Assembly (NCBI RefSeq): GCF_004770475.1
Contig: NZ_RQHK01000003.1
Span: forward strand, 260,154-324,153
DNA length: 64,000 bases
Source: Leptospira mtsangambouensis
GTDB lineage: Bacteria; Spirochaetota; Leptospiria; Leptospirales; Leptospiraceae
Reading direction: 5' to 3'
In this document: positions 58,113-64,000 of the stretch, piece after piece
How the letters are laid out: each line of letters opens with the position of its first letter
How positions within the stretch are numbered: the stretch's first letter is position 1
The notes under the pieces: model-generated
Told to the model about the DNA's origin: nothing
The model's database searches: none
The model's input: the letters and a program-made list of their open reading frames with translations, nothing else
Made by a program: the position numbers and the translations under genes

Positions 58113-59027
58113 ATGAAAAAGATTCTCAGTACGTTTATCATTGTTTTCACCTTTTTTTTGCTAGGTGCAGGTTATTATTTTTCATCTTCCATTGTCTCCT
58201 TTCCCGTCACTACCTTAGAAGAAGATAAGACGAAATTAAAGATCAATTCCATTTCTGATTTTGGACTCCCTGAACCAGAGTCCATTCGATTTCAAAACGG
58301 AAATCTTCGTTTGCGTGGTTGGTATTTCAAAAATCCAAAAAAGAAAAAATGTGGTGTTGTTTTGCTCCACGGACATACAAGAACTCGTTTCGGTGTTTTG
58401 AAATACGCTCCTTTGTTTTGGAAACGAGGTTGCAGTTTGTTCCTCTATGATGCTCGTCATCATGGTGAAAGTGGAGGAGAATACGGAACGTACGGATTTT
58501 ATGAAAAAATTGATTTAGAAAGGGCCATTGAGTTCTTTTCTGAGATTAGTACAGTTCCAGAAGAACAGATTGGAATTTTTGGTGCTTCGTTTGGTGCCGC
58601 AACGGCATTACAATATGCAGAAGGACGAAATGACTTTGCATTTGTGATTGCGGATTCCCCTTTTATGGATATGCGTTCGATTGTAGAAAAAAGAGCAGTG
58701 GATTTGTATTCACCTGTGGTATTGTTTCTTTCTCCCATAGCCCTTTCTCTCGCTGAACTTCGTGCCGATTTTCTTGTGGATGAAGTCTCTCCTAAAAAAG
58801 CAGCAAAATTTATATCTTTGCCGGTACTTTTGATTCATTCGAAGACAGATGAGATTACCCCGGTTTTTCATTCTGAGGAAATTTTTCAAAATTTAAAATC
58901 GAATCATAAACAATTGGTGGAAACGGATTGGGGAGCTAATCATTGTAAATCGATTGACGTTCGCCCGAGTGAATATGAATCCATAGTGAATTCTTTTCTA
59001 AAAGAACATACTTCCTTCCCTAAGTGA
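58113..59027 (+). CDS. Membrane-anchored alpha/beta-hydrolase
   Basis: A 304-aa protein from the ATG at 58113; an earlier GTG at 58077 would add residues before the anchor. It has one N-terminal helix (about 3-25) and a hydrolase domain: VVLLHGHTRTR, YDARHHGESGG, the nucleophile FGASFGAATAL, and a late His in WGANHCKS. It resembles the extended-family serine esterases/BAAT-like. It is divergent from the CsgG-like gene with 127 bp between. Confidence 0.82.
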   Translation: MKKILSTFIIVFTFFLLGAGYYFSSSIVSFPVTTLEEDKTKLKINSISDFGLPEPESIRFQNGNLRLRGWYFKNPKKKKCGVVLLHGHTRTRFGVLKYAPLFWKRGCSLFLYDARHHGESGGEYGTYGFYEKIDLERAIEFFSEISTVPEEQIGIFGASFGAATALQYAEGRNDFAFVIADSPFMDMRSIVEKRAVDLYSPVVLFLSPIALSLAELRADFLVDEVSPKKAAKFISLPVLLIHSKTDEITPVFHSEEIFQNLKSNHKQLVETDWGANHCKSIDVRPSEYESIVNSFLKEHTSFPK

Positions 59028-59057
59028 TATGCATTGAAGGATGATCGGGTTTATTTT

Positions 59058-59756
59058 TTATAAATAAAATTTAGATAAGATCCAGTGGATTCGTTTGTTT
59101 AAAATTAAGAAGATATCTTTTTCCTTTAGCCCAATTTCTATTACCCATGATTGAGGGATTTCTTGAATTATCCTTTGAAAATCAAATTGGATGATTTGGG
59201 AAAGATATCGATTGTTTTGAATGGTTTCCGATACAAAGATATGATTGGATGGGAGTGTTTTTGACTCTTCCATGATGGATTCATTTAAAAATTCACAGCT
59301 TCCGTGATCAATGATCCAAAGTTTCCCAGTTCGATCTTTTAAAAAATTATTACTTTGTTTGGTTCTATCGAAATTTTTGAAAAAGAAATCAATTGCCACT
59401 ATTTGGTTTTTAATTTCTACACTCATTGAGTTCGGTTCTAATTCTTGCGTTTCTATTTGATTTTCAATACAATCCAACATTAAATTCAAACCAAAACTCT
59501 TTTTTACTAAATCATCGAATTCATCGGTTCCAAAATCCCATGGGAACTCATCAGGAAGGAGAATGGGGTATACATTCGGAACATTGAACCCTAAAGAAAA
59601 ACAAACTCGATTGACGAGAAACTCTTGGATTAGACTTTTTACTCCGTTCCCAGCTCCTTTCATTTTGAGAATGTATGTTTTCCCATCGTTTGCTTTGATT
59701 TTTGTAGGAAACGAACTTCCTTTATAGAGTTCTAGAATTTTAGTTACTTCCAACAT
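59058..59756 (-). CDS. HipA-like kinase-fold protein
   Basis: A 232-aa protein resembling the HipA-like kinase family (HipA_2). YILKMKG is the ATP-lysine strand, DFFFKNFDRTKQSNN carries the catalytic Asp/Asn pattern, and IIDHGSC is the metal-binding DxG-like element. There is no HipB-like antitoxin gene next to it, so a toxin-antitoxin role is not indicated. The substrate is unknown. Confidence 0.75.
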   Translation of the reverse strand: MLEVTKILELYKGSSFPTKIKANDGKTYILKMKGAGNGVKSLIQEFLVNRVCFSLGFNVPNVYPILLPDEFPWDFGTDEFDDLVKKSFGLNLMLDCIENQIETQELEPNSMSVEIKNQIVAIDFFFKNFDRTKQSNNFLKDRTGKLWIIDHGSCEFLNESIMEESKTLPSNHIFVSETIQNNRYLSQIIQFDFQRIIQEIPQSWVIEIGLKEKDIFLILNKRIHWILSKFYL

Positions 59757-59789
59757 AAGGTAAAGGAATTTCGATTCTTATTGATAATT

Positions 59790-59811
59790 TCACCTATCGA
59801 TAGATAGGTGA
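59790..59811 (-). terminator. Perfect hairpin downstream of the 59818 lipoprotein gene
   Basis: TCACCTATC (59790-59798) and GATAGGTGA (59803-59811) pair perfectly around a GATA loop in the 61-bp gap between two minus-strand genes. The downstream run on the minus strand is AATTATC, so it is a weak terminator or a barrier between the two genes. Confidence 0.55.
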
Positions 59812-59817
59812 TTGATT

Positions 59818-61536
59818 TTAGCGTATTTTGATTAATCTAGGTAGAGCTTCCCAGTTTCCATCATCTTGTGTGAATCGAGTGAGGTAAATTGGGAAAAAAC
59901 CAACGCCAGTACCTGCGGAGATTGCATAGCTGTAGTTTAATTTTCCATTGGCCGATTGAAGTTGTTCTGCATTGGAAATCCCCGTGCTGTATGTTCCTGG
60001 AAATCCTGGTAATAGAGTAACGCTTGCTAAAGAATCTGTGCTACGAAAAATTTCGATGGTAGGTGTTGAAAAAGTAGGATTACTCGAAAGGATAAAATAA
60101 TCTGCGTTCCCAGAACTTTTGACAGTTCTCAGAATTCCACTAGTGCCTGAATTAATAATGGAAGAATTGAATCCTGAAATTGGCGAGGCATTTCTTACCA
60201 AAATTGGGTTTGGTAATGAGTAATTATCTGCATTGAATGTATAACCAATAGGTGCAGTGCCAAAGGTGGCAACAAATTTCCCTCTGACAAAAACAGGAAG
60301 TGATTCAAAATTCTGGGTTCCATCGAAAATGACAACACGATTGCTTATCGTATTCCCTTCAATACTTCTTACCTGAATAGGGGAAGTTAAAGATGAACTT
60401 GGACATTGAAGGTATTCAGTTCCACCGATAGACACGATTTGAAAGCCGACTGAGTTTACAATTGAATTAGCAAGGTTACAGCTATAGCTAGAATTTAAAT
60501 CTTGGTTTACTGAAAAATCAGCATTCAGGAGGATCGGTTTTGTTTCTACCGCGCTATAGAATGTCGGCGAAATGAGATACCGACCATTGCCAAAATAAAA
60601 CGCTGGATAAATCCATGGAAAATTGTCTGGTCGATACAAAAAAAATGTTGGGTCTAGTGTAAGTCCTGTCACCACACTAGAGTTAGGTGTAAAAAATGCA
60701 GGAATCCGCAAGGCTAAGTTACGAAATCCAAGTATATTTGGTGGAGGACCAGCAAAATCATGTTTTTCTTCAGCAAGAAAAAATACATATTCTGATCCAT
60801 TAAAAACCGGTTTTGATATTTTTAATACTACCTCATAGCCTACCCCTTTTTCAATGGTTACCCCGTCAATTTTTGTAACCAAATCATAATTCTCTCCATC
60901 TGAGGAGGATGCAATGTATCCGATGGAAGTATTTTGACTAGGGGAGACATAGGAAGTTAGAACTTCTAAATAAATAAACTGCCTTCCGTTCACTGACCCG
61001 AGAGAAGTAAAAGAAATGTTCGTGGCCAAACGATTTCGATAATTGGCAATATCTTCTAAAATGAATTGAACAATTCCTCCTTGTGTTAATAAAGAAAATG
61101 ATTGTTTGGTGATTCCGTTGTAGATGCGAAAGCTGGCTGCACCGACAAGAGTTCCTCCTGAAGTGGCAACGGAGAGATTCGCAATCCCACGTTCGCTAAA
61201 GTATAAAAAACCGCGACCATTGGCATCGAGAGTGACTGTATAGGATTGAACATTCCCTGATTCTCCATTTTGGGAAGGGATGGTTCCATTTTCGTCTGCT
61301 TCATTAAAAACAGAATAAGTGACGACCCCGTTGATGTATGGATTTCCACTGGGATCGGTAAACTTCATAAAAACAACAGTTTGGCTGTAAGTATTAAAGG
61401 CATCGGCTAAACTTAATAATCTTAACATAGATTGTAAAGAACCGAGGTCTTCTGCGGGGTCTAAACTAGAAGGTTTGAAGATTCTGCAATGGAATGTGAA
61501 AAGAAGAATGAATATTGTTATGGATGTCTTTTTCAT
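59818..61536 (-). CDS. Large lipoprotein of unknown function
   Basis: A 572-aa protein with a lipobox FTFHC (Cys17). The mature part is beta-rich with repeated short strands; no haem, metal or enzyme motif is visible. A segment near residue 55 (DPSGNPYINGVVTYSV) resembles an Ig-like or Big-type domain, and the C-terminal two thirds may form a propeller-like fold, but neither is certain. It is 11 bp downstream of the coiled-coil protein gene. Confidence 0.6.
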   Translation of the reverse strand: MKKTSITIFILLFTFHCRIFKPSSLDPAEDLGSLQSMLRLLSLADAFNTYSQTVVFMKFTDPSGNPYINGVVTYSVFNEADENGTIPSQNGESGNVQSYTVTLDANGRGFLYFSERGIANLSVATSGGTLVGAASFRIYNGITKQSFSLLTQGGIVQFILEDIANYRNRLATNISFTSLGSVNGRQFIYLEVLTSYVSPSQNTSIGYIASSSDGENYDLVTKIDGVTIEKGVGYEVVLKISKPVFNGSEYVFFLAEEKHDFAGPPPNILGFRNLALRIPAFFTPNSSVVTGLTLDPTFFLYRPDNFPWIYPAFYFGNGRYLISPTFYSAVETKPILLNADFSVNQDLNSSYSCNLANSIVNSVGFQIVSIGGTEYLQCPSSSLTSPIQVRSIEGNTISNRVVIFDGTQNFESLPVFVRGKFVATFGTAPIGYTFNADNYSLPNPILVRNASPISGFNSSIINSGTSGILRTVKSSGNADYFILSSNPTFSTPTIEIFRSTDSLASVTLLPGFPGTYSTGISNAEQLQSANGKLNYSYAISAGTGVGFFPIYLTRFTQDDGNWEALPRLIKIR

Positions 61537-61547
61537 TTGGATTTCCC

Positions 61548-62576
61548 TTAAAATAGAATTGAATAACGAACTTCTGCATACACTGAATTCATCTGTGGTC
61601 GAATGCCCGTGATGGAATATGGTCTATCCCAACCAGAATCCCAGTCGAAACCTTCTCTAATTTGTTTGCCTCCAGTGCTGACAGAAGGGCGATCGGGATA
61701 CCGGTCTCTCCCAATCATATAGGCATGGATGACATTAGTGATGTAAATGATACCTGCTGTTCCGAGGCCAGCCAAATATTTGATATTTGCTTCTTTGGCA
61801 TTGTTTTTACTTTTTGTGATTAGATCTTCCGTAATGGAAGTCTCAACAAATCCTCCAATAAATTCAGAAGGCAAACTCACATTTTGTGCATTGAATCTGG
61901 TGCCTGGTCCTCCGATTTGGTTGAGTAAGACCATTGTATCGTAATGGGACTTTGCATTTTGTTCTTCGGTGCGTAGAGGCCCAAGTGAATAGAGAAGAGT
62001 GCCAAAAAATAAAGTACCAAAGGTCCCAGCTGATACAGTATAACCACCACAATACTGGCCCCATCCAGGGATTAACGCAGATCGCCAAATCAAAGCTAGC
62101 CGGCCTCCGCATTGGGCTGCTGCCGGAGAGGGACCTAGTTTTCTTGTTGCGAGCCATTCTGCTTCCGCTTTCGCTTCTCTTTCCGCTAGTGTTTCTTTGT
62201 TTTTTTCTTCAGCGAGTCTTGTTTGTTCCGCAAGTTTTGCTTCTTCTTCCAGACGTTTCTGTTCTTTTGCTTCTGCAAGAAGTCTTTCTTTTTCAAGTTT
62301 CGCTTTTTCTTTTTCTTCTTTTTCTCGTAATTTTTTTTCTTCTGCAATTCGAATTTTTTCGGCTTCTTGTTCGCTCACGTCTTTATAGACAACTTTTAAA
62401 ATTTGGGATTTAGAAATGATTTGTGATCCTTCTGCGGTTTGCACAGTGAGTCCTCGTTCATTTTGGTCGGTAACTTTCCCTTTTATTGTCTTCCCATTTT
62501 TTAGAATGACAGTATTGACTGCGAATAGGGGAAGGGTCACAAGGCACAGAAATATTATTAAAAGTGTTTTTTTCAT
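61548..62576 (-). CDS. Exported coiled-coil membrane protein (DUF5683-like end)
   Basis: A 342-aa protein. It has a signal peptide (cut near LFAVN, about 20), a small beta domain with ILKNGKTIKGKVTDQNERGL, a highly charged coiled coil (about 70-145, rich in EEK/AEE repeats), and a C-terminal part starting RSALIPGWGQYCGGYTVSAGTF, which resembles DUF5683-like membrane regions, with two or three helices. The function is unknown. Confidence 0.68.
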   Translation of the reverse strand: MKKTLLIIFLCLVTLPLFAVNTVILKNGKTIKGKVTDQNERGLTVQTAEGSQIISKSQILKVVYKDVSEQEAEKIRIAEEKKLREKEEKEKAKLEKERLLAEAKEQKRLEEEAKLAEQTRLAEEKNKETLAEREAKAEAEWLATRKLGPSPAAAQCGGRLALIWRSALIPGWGQYCGGYTVSAGTFGTLFFGTLLYSLGPLRTEEQNAKSHYDTMVLLNQIGGPGTRFNAQNVSLPSEFIGGFVETSITEDLITKSKNNAKEANIKYLAGLGTAGIIYITNVIHAYMIGRDRYPDRPSVSTGGKQIREGFDWDSGWDRPYSITGIRPQMNSVYAEVRYSILF

Positions 62577-62773
62577 ATAATGCAGAATTAATATAGATTC
62601 ATAAAAATCTTACATTGATTCAAGAAATTGCAAGAGAATTTTGGGAGGATTAATTGGTGAATGGTGGTATGCATGTTTTATTCTTTTTTCGTGTCAAAAT
62701 GAGTTTTTTGTTCAATCCAAGTTGTTTCAGTTGAAATGCAAAATTGAAAACAAATCCCAGGCAACTGCTCTGA

Positions 62774-62824
62774 AAACTAGTGGGCCTATCTTTTCTTCCT
62801 TTTCGTTGGTAGGCATACTAGTTT
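62774..62824. other. Long hairpin in the non-coding region
   Basis: AAACTAGT (62774-62781) pairs with ACTAGTTT (62817-62824); after a two-base internal loop on each side, GCCTA (62784-62788) pairs with TAGGC (62810-62814). The loop is 21 bases. It could be a terminator, a mobile-element end or a structured RNA. Confidence 0.45.
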
Positions 62825-63017
62825 GCCCTATGTTTGTACAGGTAGGAATAAGCAGATGAATCGGTGAGATTTTGAGCGCTTGGTAAAATGATGGGAAGTG
62901 TGAGGAACTATCTTTATTTATTTACCAATAAACCCTAGTTCAGTCAGTTACGGCCAGACATCACGTGAAGGTTTTGGTTATCTTCAGTTTAACGTGCGTT
63001 ATTAGAAAGTAAACTTT

Positions 63018-63060
63018 CCCCGCCCTGATCGAACTGGGTGGGGTAATCCACCCGCCACCC
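63018..63060. other. GC-rich alternative hairpins
   Basis: CCCCGCCC (63018-63025) can pair with GGGTGGGG (63036-63043, one wobble). GGGTGG (63036-63041) can instead pair with CCACCC at 63048-63053 or again at 63055-63060. The two states exclude each other. The segment is near 65 % G+C in an AT-rich context. Confidence 0.4.
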
Positions 63061-63495
63061 AATAAGCTCCTTCTATCACAAAAGCTAAAGAATTCCAACT
63101 AACAATCGCTCTTTCCAAAAAAAACTCTCAATAAGTTCGCCTTTTGCAAATCTGTGCGCAAGCAGGAGAGGAGAGCCAATCCTTTCAAACAAACAACCGT
63201 TCGCCTGTACCATCTATCTTACATTAGCCGCTTACCTGCAATCGCCTATACTCCGTTATCCGCCACAATCCCTTGTGCATCCACCATCCGAATTATGTCT
63301 CATTACATCTACTAACGAACCACAAATCATATAAAAAAATCTTATCTTTCTTCCATGAACTGCGAACTTTTTTATAAAAGCTTGTTGACCGCTTGGGTTT
63401 TGAAATTACTTTGGTTTTTACCGCATGATTCTTTAACGAACCATGAAACCGGTAGCTTGCAGGCGACTGTGGGCGGAGGGAGAGGAAGATCTTCC

Positions 63496-63509
63496 TTTGC
63501 GAAAGCAAA
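63496..63509 (+). promoter_or_regulatory. GNRA-capped hairpin (possible boxB-like element)
   Basis: TTTGC (63496-63500) and GCAAA (63505-63509) flank a GAAA tetraloop, right after the palindrome GGAAGATCTTCC. It precedes the boxA-like motif by 67 bases, so an antitermination role for the rRNA leader is possible. Confidence 0.35.
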
Positions 63510-63576
63510 ACGAATAACCGACATTTTAATTTTCCACGAGAATACTCCTGGGTGATTAGTCTGTAGGGAAACATTC

Positions 63577-63588
63577 GTTCTTTGACAA
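63577..63588 (+). promoter_or_regulatory. boxA-like rRNA antitermination motif
   Basis: GTTCTTTGACAA resembles the rRNA boxA (TGCTCTTTAACA) bound by NusB/NusE. It lies about 125 bp before the 23S 5' end. The included TTGACA could alternatively be a -35 element with TAAAGA 17 bp later, a poor -10. Confidence 0.55.
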
Positions 63589-63712
63589 CATATATACGAC
63601 ATTGTAAAGAAAACAAACAATGCGCCGAGGGCCATACAGATGCCGAGTCATGTATGGTTCATCAAAAAAGACGAACAAAAAAACTTTAGGATATTATTCG
63701 TAAGAGTAATAT

Positions 63713-64000
63713 GGTCAAGTAATTAAGGGCGTACGGTGGATGCCAAGGCACTAGAAGGCGATGAAGGACGTGGTTTGCTGCGATAAGCGACGGGGAGTTG
63801 TAAACAAGCTTTGATCCGTCGATTTCCGAATGGGGGAACCCTACACGGCTAAACCGTGTAACACAGCAATGTGGGCAAGACCCAGGGAATTGAAACATCT
63901 TAGTACCTGGAGGAAGAGAAAGAAACCTCGATTCCGTCAGTAGCGGTGAGCGAAAGCGGATGAGCCTAAACCTCTGACTACGTTACAGATCTGGATCGCT
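63713..64000 (+). rRNA. 23S ribosomal RNA, 5' end (continues past window)
   Basis: The sequence matches the start of bacterial 23S rRNA: GGCGTACGGTGGATGCC, then GAAGGCGATGAAGGACGTG, CTGCGATAAGCGACGGGGAG and GATTTCCGAATGGGG. The 5' end is placed at GGTCAAG by comparison with the E. coli start and could be off by a few bases. A short stem ATATTA/TAATAT (63691-63712) abuts it. No 16S gene lies upstream, as in Leptospira. Confidence 0.95.

Larger units (their letters stand above)
62577..63712. other. Long non-coding region upstream of the 23S rRNA gene
   Basis: About 1.1 kb without a convincing gene; open frames here overlap each other on both strands and lack RBS and family resemblance. It contains a long hairpin (62774-62824), a GC-rich pair of alternative hairpins (63018-63060), a 12-bp palindrome GGAAGATCTTCC (63484-63495), a GNRA-capped stem (63496-63509) and a boxA-like motif (63577-63588). 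I see no tRNA and no 16S rRNA here. Confidence 0.55.

Noticed and set aside
57986..58150. Long start of the CsgG-like lipoprotein
   Set aside because: It would bury the signal peptide and overlap the divergent hydrolase promoter; the start at 57985 has an RBS and a lipobox.
62641..62859. 72-aa plus-strand reading frame
   Set aside because: It runs through a strong hairpin, has no family resemblance and odd composition; most likely chance.
63293..63635. Two overlapping minus-strand reading frames before the 23S gene
   Set aside because: They overlap each other in different frames, lack ribosome-binding sites and domain resemblance, and cover the boxA-like leader and its hairpins.
1..64000. 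CRISPR array or insertion sequence
   Set aside because: No regularly spaced direct repeats and no transposase-like protein were seen.

Overview
The window (about 38-40 % GC, closely packed, many ATGA-type stop/start overlaps) looks like a Leptospira chromosome, probably from the saprophytic side of the genus. The pointers are: a spirochaete export-apparatus operon fliY-O-P-Q-R-flhB-flhA; lpxD, so an LPS-bearing spirochaete; metZ for direct sulfhydrylation; an XPB-type helicase; many SxxC-type lipoprotein signals; and a 23S rRNA gene at the right edge with no 16S gene before it, as expected for Leptospira, whose rRNA genes are unlinked. The species assignment is inference.

Layout. 1-1.5 kb: end of plsX, then fabG. 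1.6-4.6 kb (minus): a DUF1538 membrane protein with a PII-like partner. 4.7-6.2 kb (minus): a rhodanese-like lipoprotein. 6.6-10.8 kb: acpP, rnc, a NUDIX gene, aroB, an MscS channel and a MORN-type protein. 10.8-12.8 kb (minus): two membrane proteins. 12.9-18.8 kb: a Lol-type ABC pair, a fused McsA/McsB-like protein, clpC and a small protein. 18.8-23.6 kb: a TPR protein, mtaB and a MacAB-like exporter. 23.7-24.9 kb: metZ.

The accessory core is 24.8-37.8 kb. On the minus strand, reading leftwards, come a DUF4395 protein, a polytopic GT-like protein, an XRE/cupin regulator, a rhodanese-like lipoprotein, a small protein resembling a cytochrome c without its haem motif, an outer-membrane barrel, a second rhodanese-like lipoprotein whose active-site Cys is gone, and a pentahaem cytochrome. 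Divergently, on the plus strand, are a two-domain rhodanese, a second pentahaem cytochrome, a GT2 glycosyltransferase, a polytopic GT and a DUF2064 protein. Rhodanese, barrel and multihaem cytochrome together recall the ext (selenite/tellurite) conduits of Geobacter. I propose an envelope electron-transfer or sulfur/selenium-oxyanion system, possibly controlled by the local XRE protein.

37.8-43.5 kb: an OmpA-like protein, lpxD, an ArsC/Spx-like protein, a barrel, a fusion of an AGCS transporter with phosphatidylserine decarboxylase, and a DUF971 protein. 43.6-50.6 kb: the flagellar export operon. 50.6-59.0 kb: dus, the XPB helicase, an aminotransferase, an SH3 protein, hydrolases, dps and a CsgG-like lipoprotein. 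59.0-62.6 kb (minus): a HipA-like kinase, a lipoprotein and a coiled-coil membrane protein. 62.6-63.7 kb is non-coding with strong hairpins and a boxA-like element, followed by the start of the 23S rRNA gene.
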